DNA from: Coriaria nepalensis
Taxonomy: Eukaryota > Streptophyta > Magnoliopsida > Cucurbitales > Coriariaceae
Length of the DNA stretch: 64,000 nucleotides
Assembly: GCA_027186245.1 (NCBI GenBank)
Contig: CP114497.1
Location: 1,805,501 to 1,869,500 of the forward strand
Direction: 5' to 3'
Below the pieces are notes generated by a model. The model was not told the DNA's origin. It worked only from the letters and a program-made list of their open reading frames with translations, and made no database searches. The position numbers and the translations under genes were made by a program. Shown here one piece after another: positions 49,850-64,000 of this stretch (its first letter is position 1; every line of letters begins with the position of its first letter).

Positions 49850-51468
49850 GAGAGCATTTGTGACTAGAATTGATGATGATCAATAAAGGGCAATGGGATC
49901 GAAGATGTTTTCTTTTTTTTTCTGTTATTCTTTTGGTGAAGATTTGAGTTGAGAGTTTGATGTGAGAGAGACTAGTAGTTTTGAGTCTTTTGACCGTTTG
50001 GTTAAAGACTTCTGAAATTGTTAGGTTGGTCGGTCACAAATGTAAAACAATAGAAAAGAAGATGGTACATTTCCAAGTGTTTGTTTAATATGGTTCTACA
50101 CCTTTTGCAAAACAAATTTTGTAATACAATCTTTTTGTACGTCTATTTAGCCGGTCGTCAAATAATCTGCAATTTTAAGACCAAATCACAGGATTGTATG
50201 TCTATAAACTTCACTTTAAAACTCGAATGGAGAGATAAAAGAGTAATTTTTATAGCATTTTAAAGTCGAGATCTTTATCATGTTAAGTAAAAACTACCCA
50301 GATGTAGAACTATGCGTACAAAAAAGTTGTGGTTACAAAAAAAATGAATTTCATGAACCCAGTCTCGTACGTCTTATAGAAGAGAGGATAGTAGTGAGTC
50401 CCATTACTTTTTTATATATGAGTCCCACTATCCTCTTTAACACGGGAAGAAGTATGAGACGAGTTTATAGGATACTTTCTCATAGTTCTCGTAGTTATGA
50501 GTCCATATACAACTTATCTGAAGTTCATTTGAGATGCGAATTCACTCAAGAGTTATCTACACTGTTGATGCCACATATACATAAATATATCTACATCACT
50601 TATATTATAGGTGAACTCGAAAAGAGTTGTATCTATGAGTTTTACTTAACTTATGATGTAGTCTATTGTGGTCTTGTAAGAGTCTCCAAAATTTAGCTCA
50701 TCCTTTTGTTAGTTTTATAAAGTCAGGTAGATCTAGAAGTCAGAGGTATATGCTTTTTTTTTTCTTATAACAAGAACACAAGAATTTCAGCCTCCATTTA
50801 CTTTTTCATTTAGTCTTGAAATTATTTCCTCTTCCTTCAAAAACAGATTCATGTTTATATTGTTTTGGACAAATACTAAAAAAAAAAAAAAAAAAAAAAT
50901 TCTATTGAAAAAATAGATGAAGAACATGGCAAAATAATAATGTAGATTTATGTGGCAAACTGTAAACATGCAAATAAGGAAATAAGTGTGGAAGGCCGTT
51001 ATCGTCATGACTCCATTTTCCATCTCCCAATTTTGCTTATTAGGACTGGACGACATGAGGTTATCATAAAACTACGTGTCGTCAAATTAATCTATGGTTT
51101 CCCTCCATGGCTTCTTCACGGAAGGAGTAGACCAAAAAAGGGTTGGAAGTTTTGATGACAGTTTTACGGTCCAAGAATTCACAACAAGGTTCCGATTATC
51201 ATCAACTTCGTCCCTTCTGTTCTAATTGTTGATTCATTTTTATTTTATTTTGACTTTTTAAACTTAGGTGCTGATTTTATGTTGTATTTCGGGTAGTTTG
51301 GATGTGGAGTATTGACTGTAGAGATCGAGCATGTTGATGTGGAAACCTTAGAGAAGCTTGAACAAGAAGGAGTAGATTGCCAAACCTAAAGCTTCTACTA
51401 TAAATTTAGCTCTTGAGGATATATCTTAGAATTACATATTTGATCATTGTCTGTATAGATACTGGATG
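49850..51468. other. Intergenic region with a foldback element
   Basis: Promoter side of the membrane-protein gene, then AT-rich DNA. It contains the inverted-repeat element at 50361-50464 and an A run at 50878-50899. An upstream part of the cyclase-like relic may extend into the right end, but I could not align it. Confidence 0.45.
50361..50464. repeat. Foldback (MITE-like) element of about 104 bp
   Basis: The left arm AGTCTCGTACGTCTTATAGA continues AGAGGATAGT...GAGTCCC. The right arm, read on the other strand, begins CGTCTCATACTTCTTCCC and continues AAAGAGGATAGTGGGACTC. The arms pair imperfectly over about 40 bases around a short AT spacer. There is no coding capacity. Confidence 0.65.
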
Positions 51469-52239
51469 ACAAGCCTGACTTGTCAAGATGGTCATTGAAA
51501 TATAAAGCCTTCGGTCTAGAGATATCAAGTTCTCTTGGCTTGCTCGGAATATGCAGGCAAGTATGTGTGCGTGTGTGTCTATATATATACATATACACTT
51601 TCAATTATTTTCTATAACGAATTCCCTTTTTCTTGCAGCCTATCCCAAACCAAAGTAATTGATCCATTGGAGGTCTCTTGAAGGTCTTCCTAACAGGTAC
51701 GTATACATATCAAGGAAAAATTGATTTGACACAGAATGTTAATAAAAGTAATTGTTTATGTGGCAGAGGCGCTGTTCGATTGTATCCGAAAGGCCCTTCA
51801 TCATGCTTAATTGAAGTGAGACACTGCTTCATACAACACTGTCATGTTTGTTTTCTTTTTCTATTTTCAAATACATAATTACTCATCTTATAACAATGCA
51901 TAGCCATTAAAATCTACCTCCTTTTCTTTTCCAGCTTACGGTTTCGTATGAAGTTCCTCAAATTTTAGCTCCGGTAGCATCCGTAAGTATTCTTTAAAAC
52001 TTGAATCATGATCATATCAGTAGACAACTTGAAACATGATGTCCTAATTATAATGATCTTATTCCATTCTAAACCTTCCTTATACGTTGTTGATTTTCGA
52101 ATAAATTGGCCTTTCTATAATTATCATGCAGGCACTGCAACCATTTCTCCAGACCTTACTCCGAGGAGTTCTCGATCGCTTTGCGAGATTTGCAAGAGGT
52201 TATGCAGTAGAGACCCAAACCCCTGATGTTACTAATTAA
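51469..52239 (+). pseudogene. Degraded cyclase/dehydrase-lipid-transport (SRPBCC) family gene, 3' half
   Basis: Exon-like blocks at about 51469-51556, 51639-51696, 51767-51815, 51935-51982 and 52132-52239. Together they read LDDKPDLSRWSLKYKAFG, then SWLARNMQ (another frame), HWRSLEGLPN, RGAVRLYPKGPSSCLIE, LTVSYEVPQILAPVAS and ALQPFLQTLLRGVLDRFARF, ending at TAA 52237-52239. This resembles the C-terminal part of plastid-type polyketide cyclase/lipid-transport proteins (At4g01883 and At1g02475 type, from memory). Two shifts break it: about two extra bases near 51515, and extra bases with a stop near 51655-51665. The last three exons look intact. An alternative is an unrecognised splice form, so I hold the pseudogene call moderately. 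Confidence 0.55.
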
Positions 52240-52844
52240 GCTCTCTTGTTCATAGCCAAAAAAATAAAAAATTTTAATAACAAAACATGTTCAAACCCTC
52301 ATTCGATTACAATGAGTCCTTGTAACTTGTAAGTAATTACTTCCATTGTTTTGGTATCTTATTTCCCTGCCAAAATATGTTTGTATGCCCAACAAGTGTC
52401 ATAACCACATTTGGAGCAATCATACCCATTAACTTAACTTTAAACGTCAGTTTCGTTAGAAGCTTTTGCTAAAACTTCTACTTAACAACATAAAAGGAAA
52501 CGGCTAGTGAATGAGAAACAAAGACTTCTTTTATCGACGATGTGATGTGCATAGAGATACAGACAACAAAAAAGGGCCAAGTATCCAATGAATAATTGAA
52601 TATAGCCCTCTTCAATATGAAGTAAGAGAATCTATAAGAAACCTGGACAACAACGCGTATATGTACATCAAACAAAGCTTGCAAGTTGCAACTCTAACCC
52701 AAGTATGACTTTAAAATTGCACACCTCCAAAAATGCTACCCTCTTCATACCGCAGAAGAAACCGTACTTAATCCTGGTTGGAAAATAGGGACCTGAAATT
52801 TTTATATACACACAATCCAGAGCTGCCCCACAAAGATACTCTGC
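52240..52844. other. Convergent 3' spacer
   Basis: Lies between the cyclase-like relic (plus) and PP2C (minus), probably mostly PP2C 3' UTR on its right. No further gene seen. Confidence 0.5.
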
Positions 52845-54733
52845 TCATTTGTCCAACCAGCTCCTCAAGTTACAAAGGGCCTCAGCAGAGAGGCTGCAAC
52901 ATCTCAATTTCCTCTCCCTAGACACCTCTTCCCTATGATCAAGGCTGGAGAAGCAAACAACAATGACTGTTAGATTATCAAATGTATCGAGTCTTAAAGC
53001 AGCCATGACAAGGTCTCTAGCACACTGCTCAGGGTCGTCATGGCGTCTAAGTCCTCTACGGACAATGTTGACCGCTTGTTGACTTGACAACACATCCCAA
53101 ACACCGTCACAGGCTATGATTAGGAACTCGTCGTCTTTAGTGAGAATAATCTGCTTGCATTCTGGGTCTGGAATAAGAGGGGAAGGAGAGTCTAGAGGTA
53201 ATTTCATGTCCCAATCCCCTAATGCTCTGGTTACTGATAAAGCACCGTTAAGATAGCCATCATCTACATATGCGCCCAATTCTTCCACCCGCCTTCTTTC
53301 TGAGAGGCGGATCGGTCTATGGTCTTGAGACATGTCTATGGCTTCTCCTTTATGAGAGAGAACTGCTCGACAATCGCCAGTATTGGCCACTATTAGAGTC
53401 CTAAATGAAAGAAAGAATAGTATTCAGCATTGTCATTTACCAAATAGGAAAAGAGGGAAAAATTATAATAGGAATTTACCTTCCAAATACAAGAGCAGTC
53501 AGTGCTGTAGTGCCAGAGGAACGACTCACGGTGTGGTCATTGGCAAGAGCTTTATCGGCCAGAAGATATGACTTGTGGAGGGAGTTTTCAAGCTCTTCTA
53601 AGAAGATTTCATCAACTTCAGATGTTTGGGGAAAGTCTGTATCTTCAAAAAGGAGTCTGATGACATTTTTTCTAATATAAGCTGCTGCTTCGGGTCCTCC
53701 ATGCCCATCAAATACCTGCATAGGATTTTCAGCCTCGATCAGTAATGGGATAATCGATGATATACAGAGTTTGAAATGAAAGTGAACAGAAGCTTTGAAA
53801 CTACATACCCCAAAAAATGCACTTGGTTTGGGGAAGTTAAAGAGTGGTCCTAAGTGGGAACACAAGTCGTCTATCCGTATATGCTCATCTTCCATGTGTC
53901 TTCTGGGTCCAATATCTGCATAGCTACCGGAACGGATGCTAGGAAGATATTGAATGATATCAGATTCAACATCCGGATCTAGAATTTTCTCGGCAAGTTT
54001 AACAGCCTGAAGAAAGAAAAGTGAGTACAGGTTCAGTAAACACAAAAAGGACCTCCAAAGTATAGGCAGATTTATAAGAAAGCATAAGTGAACAAAGGCA
54101 GAGGAATTCTGGTTACGTATTCACATTCACTGTTCATTGTTCATTGTAAAGATAGATCAATAATTGGGGCCAAATAGACCTTTAATTTAAGTACGGTTTG
54201 ATTTTTTGCAAGTTCAAGAATCACTTGTAGAACAAAGGAAGTCAAAGATCATGGAAAAAAATCCAGAAAGTTTTTATTGGCACTAAGAAATGATCGTTTG
54301 CTAGGACAAAAACCATGACGAGATTATCACAGATGATTGATGAGTCCTGAATATAGCCAGCTAGTATAGAAACACCCAAATCCGATCATAACAATCCTCT
54401 CTAATTTTTTTTTAATCTCTAAGCAACCTAAATTCAAACAAGCAAGCAAGCTACAATAAATCGGATCCGAGAACTGAATCAACAACCACCCTTTCAAAAA
54501 CAGGCAAGAACCAAAACCCTAGAAATCGGATAAATCGAAGGTAAAAAACTGACCGATTCAGAGCTCGACAAATCAGCTGCAACTGAGTCGGAAGCTCGGA
54601 CCTGATCAAAACTCGCAGCAACAACATCTTCCTCCTCATGAACAAGAATCTGATTATGAGGATGAGCTCCTCTAGCAAAGTACCTAATCGGCACGCTCTG
54701 TTGACACATAACCACCTCTGCTTCTGCTACCAT
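52845..54733 (-). CDS. Protein phosphatase 2C, PP2C49-like
   Basis: Metal-dependent Ser/Thr phosphatase. Four exons (54733-54554, 54006-53809, 53715-53480, 53400-52845) give 389 aa. PP2C motifs in order: [18 protein letters not shown] (85-102), [13 protein letters not shown] with the metal Asp at 129, [38 protein letters not shown] and DNLTVIVV. The metal-binding acids seen are present. The N-terminal 60 residues are a poorly conserved extension in their own exon. I start at the ATG at 54733 (MVAEAEVV). An ATG at 54769 would add a run of Glu and Lys encoded by GAA repeats and is less likely. It resembles Arabidopsis PP2C49 (At3g62260). Confidence 0.93.
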
Positions 54734-54779
54734 TTTTTTTTTCTCTTCTTCTTCTTCTTCTTCTCTCAAGCTCTCATCA

Positions 54780-57700
54780 CCCGATCAACTCACACAAATC
54801 AATCAAAAACCGCCGCTGATTCCAAGAAAAAAATATCTTCGATCAACCAGAGTCGTGTAGAAATTCTCTTCCTTCTTCAAGATTATTCTGAACTCGTGTA
54901 GAAATTCTCGAGCTTCTTTTTTTGGCGCAAGTGAATGGGCAAAGTAGCAAACTTTGGAAATGACAGGTGTTGGCCGCAATTTAAATGGATGAGTGAGTGG
55001 GGTACTGGTGGCTGCCGGTAAAAGTAGTTGGAGTAGGACACGTGTGAGTTTCTATGGCCTTTTGATCGTTTTGCAAGGTACAGCTAAAGTTGTGATTGAC
55101 CTGTTGGACACGTTAACGTTTTCAGGTCTACGCGTTCCTTCTTTCTTTAGTTTCTTCCTGTGCTTTCTGTGGAAGTTTCATGATCAAATGAGCTGTTTCG
55201 TTGACTTATTTCGTACGAGTCGGTTGGATATATCCGATATTCGAGGGTTTCTCCGTGGGTAAAATTGGAAGTCCATAACTTTTAATGCATATGATTAATT
55301 TATTATTAAGGATTAATTATTTTTAAATTTTTTTTATAACCTGACTCTTACGAATTGATTTATACACGTAATTTTTGGCCCCTTTTTTTGTTATTGAATT
55401 ATTAAAATTTAACTTTTTCAATTCATCCGATTATTTTTGTCAAGATGACGTTGATGGAGTAACATTTCAACTCATGAGCATGAGTAATATGAAAACACTT
55501 ATAAATCTAAAATTTTAATAATATTATATTAATAATAAAAATTAAATATATAAATTTGACTCAATTTTTATATATTTTTTTCTTAATAATTTTGTCTAAA
55601 ATATTTTTTTTCTTTCTTAAATTTTTATTTTTTTTTCTTTTTTTCACCAAAACTTAGATCCAAATCTCAAACTTTATCGACGGATATCAAGTTTAAGATC
55701 TAAACTCGAGCTCCATTGATATCCAAATATTATATGTAAACTAAAAAATTAATCATAAATTATATAAAAATAAGTTCATAAAAATTGAATTACAAAAAAA
55801 TTATAAATATAATTAACCTAATATTAATTAATTACTTACATGAGTTTGGCAAAACGTTTTGTTTATGAAGTCATTTATAATTAGACGAAATCACAAAAAT
55901 AAAATACTTGAAAAATAATTTTTTTTTTATCATAAATGGAAGCTTAAGAAATTTATTTTTATATAAAATATATATTTTAAAATTTTTTAAAGATAGGCCG
56001 ATGATTGACTATATAATATTATAAATAGTAACGTAAGTTAGTTAATTTAGTTAAATTTATTTTTTGTAATTATTTGAAATATAGATGTAATAAATGATTA
56101 TTGGGAAGTTGTTAATGATTATAATTTTTTTTTAAATTTAAAATCTTCTGTGACCATTGGAAAATTTTCTTCATTAAACTTTAGATCTACGTATGTTGTA
56201 GTTTTCATATATGCCTTAATGAAATAGTTGAGTTGACTTTACATTTTAATGATTAATGTTAAAAGGGAAAAAAAGGAGAAAGAAAGTCAACGAAATCGAA
56301 TGATAAATTCACAATTTACATAAAAATTGAATCATTCATGAAACAATAATTTAGGTTAGCTCTATTTAAGTTAGATTATGTATAATAATAATAATAATAA
56401 TAATAATAATTATTATTATTATTATTATTATTTTCAAATAGTTTTTGAGATTTTTCTAAGCTGTGAAGCTGGCTTTTGATGACCTAAGTTTCCTTCGTGC
56501 GTTGGATCTGGTCGTGGTCGGAAGTGAGGTAGCTGGAGTTCGTTTCTTTTGTTTTTTGTGCTGGAGGCTTTTATCTTACTGTTGGCTGGTGCTGTAGGTG
56601 TCAAAACACCGGCTCCCGTAAGATTAACTTTTATTATATATTATTAAATAATAAATAATTAATTAAAATTTTTTTTTACTAATTTTAAGAAAGAAAAAAA
56701 TAAATCTTATAATAAAATCTTAAATAAATATGGTAAAATAGATTAGGCGGGCCGAGCCCAACCATGCCTTACGTGCCTAGTTGGGCCGAGCCAGCCCGAT
56801 GAATTTTAAAATGTGTCCAAACTCAATATATTAAAAAAAAAAAAAACAAAATTTAATTGAGACAATACCATGATGGTAAAAACATGAGATGATCTCAGTT
56901 GCATTATGGCATGTAGAGTGTTAATTCGAATTCTATCCACATCATATATTATAAGAAAAAAATCATATATCATTTCCAAATCTCGATATGAGCTGTAGGG
57001 ACACTTTACATGACTTTACGTATTACCTTATTAAGTTTACAATGGGCCCAGTCATGGCCCGTCAAGCACTACACAACTGGGCTTCCGTTTCTTCCTGGGC
57101 TTGACTCTAAACTATATTTTTTGGGTTTAAATTGATAATAAAATTAATTTTATAATATTTATTGACATTAAAATATTTATTGACGATCACTCCTCATAAT
57201 TAAAATATTTATTTAAGCTTATTAAATTAAATTAAAAAAAAAAAAAAAGGTAATAATCGTCATCTTTTATCATTTCCTCCACTTGTGATTATTTTTAATG
57301 ACATTATTTACATGAAGACCTTAGATTAATTAGAACAAACCCAAGATTAATGACATTATTGACATTACTATCATTCTTTTTTTTTTCTAATGTCATTCAA
57401 TCAAAGTAGAAATGTCAAAAGTAGAACATACATTATATTATATTATATTATAATATAGTTTCTTCTGCCTAATCAATAGCCATGAATGATACCTCTTATC
57501 CTAATCGTCGTGGAATGCATAAGCCAAATGATAATCATAATATTTACTAATATATTATTTATATATATATATATATATAATATTTACTAATATAATAAGT
57601 AAGTTACGGATTCTTATTTTTTTTAAGTAAGAATCAAGTAGGATATGTCTAACTGATTTTTTATATTGAATACTTCGAAGAATCAAAATAATTATTTATT

Positions 57701-57860
57701 TAAAAAATAATAAAAATAAAAAGAATCATTTTAATTCACTCGCCACAAAATGAAACCAATCGCCTGAATATCTTTAAAGTTCGTCATATTAATTAACTAG
57801 TTTTGAATCTACATCTTTCCAATATTGACCCCATAAAAGAGAGAGAAGAGCCCAAAAAAA
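54780..57860. other. Long AT-rich intergenic region
   Basis: PP2C promoter at the left, then very AT-rich DNA. Features: a mirror pair of trinucleotide runs, (ATA)n then (ATT)n, at 56380-56433; GC-richer patches around 56743-56815 and 57040-57110 flanking AT-rich DNA, resembling the element near 63.2 kb; and a TA run near 57560. No gene recognised. Confidence 0.55.
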
Positions 57861-60559
57861 AAAAAAAAAAAAAATTTGAAAGCAAAGATTGAAAAGCTGT
57901 GGGTTGAACGGTCAAAAGAGAACAGACCTAGAAAAAGTAGGGAGAAGAAAAAAAAAATAATAGAAAAGAAAAGAAATGTCCGAAATCATCTTGAACTTGA
58001 CTGTAATAAAAACAGACTCATTTTCTCTGTCCCCATCCTCCTCAATTATTATAGCAGAAACCCGACATCAAAACACAACCAAGGAACAGCAACAACACCT
58101 ATTATACATATACAATTCCTAATTTTTTTTTCTTTCTTTCCTACTTCTACTACTTTTGTCGCCTTCTACGTTCTTCATCAAATTAACATTCACCAGGCTA
58201 AGATCTTTCTTCATTAACGCTTCCTTCACTTTCCCCCCCTCTCCTGTACGAACAGATCCGTCTCAGACAACCCGTTTTACTTCTCTCTCCGACCTGGAGA
58301 TGAACCCGACGTTACTATCCGCTTATTTGCACTAGTATTGATACGATCGGTAAGTTTATCCGAGGAAGCTTCATTTTCTGCTTTTTATTTTTATTTTTTG
58401 GTTTATAATTCTCTTTTTTGGCTGGTTTTTATTTTTCAAAATTGTTCCTTTTTTATGTTCTCGATCTTCTTGCATGTTTTTTTTATTTAAAGATATTTAT
58501 GGAGGTTTGATCCGATCCGTTGGGTTGCGATCGTTTAAACAGTCGGGGAAAAAAAATTTATTTAGGTCTGCCGCTGGTTTGCTTCGACAGCCATGGAAAT
58601 AGCTTGAGCTCAAACTAAGTTGAGCGTGAAAGGAAACAGGAGAGGCTAATAATTTATTTGGATCAGTTATTTTAAGTCCAATCTAAAAATTATTATTACT
58701 TTAATTAAGCCCAAGAACTAAGAGTCTAAGCCCAAATCTGAATTATAAACTAATACACCCAAAGCCTATGGACCTACTGGTCCCACCACTACCCCTCTTT
58801 CCTCCTCACGCTGCAAGCGCAAGTGTTTGCCGATTACAATTGAAATTCACTAATCCCGCTCAACCTCACAAGCAGAAGCTTTTGTCCGGCGACCACCGTT
58901 GACTGTTTGTGGGTAAGGTTGTAAGGGTTTGCCGATTTAGTTTTATTTTCTGATTTCCAAGTATTGAGTGTTTAGGTATAGATTAAAATTTAATTAGATG
59001 ATCATTAGGCTTTAAAAAAAGCAAGATAAATTTGCAAAAAAGAAGTGAAGAAGTAAAAGTAGAAAAAAGAAGACATGGTCTGATCTGTCTGATGGTCACA
59101 TGGTGAAGTCGTGAACTGCCCTGGGTGACTAACTTGGTGAGTATTGAAAACTGTAGTCTGTATGTGAAGGAATTTTGGCCTTATCTACTTTTAAATACTG
59201 TATATGAGAACAATAACCAATAATGATAATGGGGTTTGCAAAAAAATAAAATAATTTAATGAATACAAATATTTATATAAGTGGGTTCATTGTTTGCTAA
59301 TGAACATCATAGGTGTAGAATTTCAATTTCAAATATTAGGAATGTTTTTTGGTTTTTTAATAATTAATCACTCTTGTTGTTTGTTGATTATTTTTCTTTT
59401 AATTTTATTAGGTTATGGATAAATATTATCCTAAAATATCCATGAAGGAAACATCTAATGTTCTTAGTGCAAACAAAGGTTCAATTGAATCGGGTGGTAG
59501 TTCAAAGAAACCTCGTCTAATGTATAGTATAGAAGATATTATTGGTGATTCGGTATAGCGCACTCCAATTAATTCACATGATGTTAATATTTGAGATCAA
59601 GTTCGTAGAGAGTACTTGTTGAAATGTCTGTTTATAAAGACACTGATATTTTAAATTTCTAGGTCTTAAAAAGGAAAAAAAAAAAAAAAGAAAAGGACTG
59701 CTAAACATAAAGTGAATTAGGAATTTGCCTTAGGTAAACATAAAGTAAAAATCAAATTTTCCCAGAAAAATGGGTTCCCAGATCTATATCAATATTTTTT
59801 TTAAAAAAAATTGAGTATTTTAGTTTGCAGTTTGGTTATCTCATACTTTCTCACCACCTGTTTGGCTGTTGAGAAAGTTTAAGCCCACAGAAAAGCAAAC
59901 AAAAAAGTAGGTGGATTTTGAACAGGATGTGAAATCAAGTTGCATCAGAAAATAGAAAATTTTACTTCCATCAAGCCGAAATATTTTTCCTGAACATTAC
60001 CTCTTTTTGGTGTTTTGTTGTCTCAACTTCCAAATAGTGCATCGTACATAGCTAGTCTGTTGTATATATACATATCTATTTGTTATTTAACTCTTTATGG
60101 GGAGTTAAAACTGTTCTAAATTTTGTTCGAAAAGCCGTCTAACAGTTTGTTGAGTTCAACTAAACTATGCTAAATTAAGAAGAAACTTTCCTTAAATAAC
60201 ATCTTACTTGAAGAAAAATGATGTGTCCCTGAAAAATGTGAATTGTCCTAACTACAATCGAGTTTACACATAATCCCTGATATCTGTCTTTGTTTTCTGT
60301 TCAACGACGTATTTCAATTTTGTTTCTACTGTTTTTGTATCTAAGACTAGACATCTTTTGTTCTATCATGCTTAATTCATTGTGGTTTCTCTCCCTGTGT
60401 CAGTTTCATCCGAAAACTAAATCCTCTTTCATTTTGGACCATTCGAAAATAGGTTTGGGCCGCTTTCAAGATATTGAATTTCTTAGCTTGAGTGGAGGAT
60501 CTGAAACTGGAAATTGGAAGGGTATTTCGGGAATTTTTTTTAAATTTTTTTTGAAGCAG
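57861..60559 (+). promoter_or_regulatory. Leader exon(s) and long leader intron of the GSK3 gene
   Basis: A pyrimidine-rich leader is likely from about 58000, ending at a good donor (CGATCG|GTAAGT) near 58349. It contains a short upstream frame at 58300-58335 (MNPTLLSAYLH). The following roughly 2-kb intron ends at one of the acceptors around 60400-60550. A hAT transposase fragment lies within it. Confidence 0.45.
59415..59640 (+). pseudogene. hAT transposase N-terminal fragment (TTF-type/ZMYM-like)
   Basis: Starts MDKYYPKISM, then SSKKPRLMYSIEDIIGDSV, a stop, RTPINSHDVNI, a stop, DQVRREYLLKCL. This is the conserved beginning of plant hAT transposases of the TTF-zinc-finger group (LRxPI...HPN..D.VRR.YL.KGPC). 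Two stops occur, and the zinc finger and catalytic domain are missing. It lies in the GSK3 leader intron. Confidence 0.65.
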
Positions 60560-62824
<2,265 letters not shown>

Positions 62825-63192
62825 TGCACCGAAAATAAACGAGTACCCGAAAATTTATTCGTTTCCGTCCGGTTGAGTTGTGCTGTCGTTTTAGTTTTCA
62901 ATTGTTTTATTTATTTTTACGTAGATCGTGTATACTTTTTTCTTTTATTTTTTGTACAAACTAGATTGATAGAGTCTGCTTGAAATTATGTTCGATAGAA
63001 ACCTACCCATCTTCTCTGTTACTTTGTTTTCTAGACATGAATGGCTGGTTGCTAGTTCTCAACTTCCGTATAATGTGATGTATGATTTTGTTGCCCAAGT
63101 TGGAGTAAAGTGGTTACTAAGAGCTTCTCACTATGATAATGATCTATTCATCTTGTTGTGATGAGACTCTCTTCTTTGTTATGGTATTTAGG
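62825..63192. other. 3' UTR of GSK3 and spacer
   Basis: T-rich 3' flank. No other feature seen. Confidence 0.5.
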
Positions 63193-63755
63193 AATAGAGT
63201 GGCAATATGGCCGGCTCGGCCAGCCAAGCCCTTTTTTGAGTCTAGTTCGGGTTGGGCATGTCTTGTGATGAGCCAGGCCAAAGTCAAGCTGGGGCGGGGC
63301 TAGGCTAAATTTGAGCCCGAGCCATCTCATCCACAAATTATATAAGAATTATTTTAATTATTTAATAAAAAATAGAATACATAATTTATTTATAAATATG
63401 ATAATATATGTATGATATAATTTAAATAGTAATTAATTGTAATTATAACTCATATATAAATAATTTGACATAATAATAAAGGATTTTAATTATGATTGCT
63501 AATTACAAATTAGATAATTTTGTCAAAAATACCTACAGAAACTTAGGAGAAAAAAAAATAGAAACTTCAAACAAGGCTTAAATAATAAGGAAAATAAAAG
63601 AAAAAATAAGACTATTATTTATGTAGTTACACTAAATATGAAAATAAAAATGATAAATGATAAATGATAAATATAAAGGTAATGGGTCAATGTGCCGGGC
63701 CCAACCTCGAGTTGGGCTATTTACGAGCCCGGCCCATATTACTAGCTCTACTTAG
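63193..63755. mobile_element. Non-autonomous element with imperfect terminal inverted repeats
   Basis: The left end TAGAGTGGCAATATGGCCGG and the right end, read on the other strand, TAGAGCTAGTAATATGGGCC are similar, and both continue GGCTCG-like. The GC-rich ends enclose about 400 bp of AT-rich, non-coding DNA. A possible short duplicated target (TTAG-like) is uncertain. Confidence 0.55.
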
Positions 63756-64000
63756 TATCAACATACTCTTGTAGTTTTTTTTTTTTTTTTTTTCCCCTAA
63801 GGGATTTTCTTTTTGGTAGAAGTATTTATTACAATTTTAACAGTTAGTCAAAACCCAATTATAAGAAATTTTAATTGGGAAGTTGACTCAGACCACCCTC
63901 CGGACCTTTTGCTCATCTCTAATGATATATTTAATATATATAATTATTAAATATATTAAATTTTATTACAAAGAACTTTCCTTTGGAAGGGAGATGGAAT
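63756..64000. other. Window end, no gene seen
   Basis: AT-rich DNA with a T run at about 63775-63793. Nothing recognised. Confidence 0.5.

Overview
This is nuclear DNA from a flowering plant, almost certainly a eudicot. It is AT-rich, most genes are split by many short GT-AG introns, and intergenic stretches hold simple repeats and transposon debris. The protein set is plant-specific: an SPL transcription factor, the CCB3 plastid protein, a class III peroxidase, a PTI1-like kinase, a plant GSK3 kinase and a steroid-synthesis DWF1 relic. The species cannot be named from the sequence alone.

Left part (1-12 kb): the 3' end of a thioredoxin-fold/AlgH (DUF179) gene; SF3A1 (spliceosome) on the minus strand, head to head with CCB3 (cytochrome b6f heme attachment); then two neighbouring, intron-containing pseudogenes, a DUF177/YCED plastid gene and DWF1 (delta24-sterol reductase), both broken by several frameshifts or stops. 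Middle (12-38 kb): a PTI1-like kinase, a 2.7-kb AT-rich gap, a 10-exon SPL1/SPL12-type gene of 1026 aa, a 6.3-kb decayed Ty3/gypsy element of Tat type on the minus strand with an antisense extra ORF, and S-adenosylmethionine synthase with a leader intron. Right part (37-64 kb): a ZNF598/Hel2-type RING ligase with two GC-AG introns, tRNA-Ala(UGC), TRM13 tRNA methyltransferase, a class III peroxidase, a multi-pass membrane protein, a degraded cyclase/lipid-transport-like gene, a PP2C phosphatase and a group I shaggy/GSK3 kinase whose leader intron carries a hAT transposase fragment.

Functionally this is an ordinary eukaryotic neighbourhood, not an operon. Loose themes are RNA metabolism (SF3A1, TRM13, the ribosome-quality-control ligase, tRNA-Ala) and signalling (PTI1-like, PP2C, GSK3). 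From memory, the gene order resembles three Arabidopsis segments (At3g19780-19820; At2g47060-47115 with At3g62220-62260; At4g01850-01883). That suggests an ancestral block later thinned by gene loss, with DWF1, YCED and the cyclase caught in the middle of decay.

I reconstructed exon structures by hand from splice signals, frame continuity and remembered family sequences. In every intact complete gene the exon lengths sum to a multiple of three. I found no convincing undescribed system; the most notable items are the paired pseudogenes, the antisense-ORF retroelement, the clustered GC-AG introns and several inverted-repeat elements.
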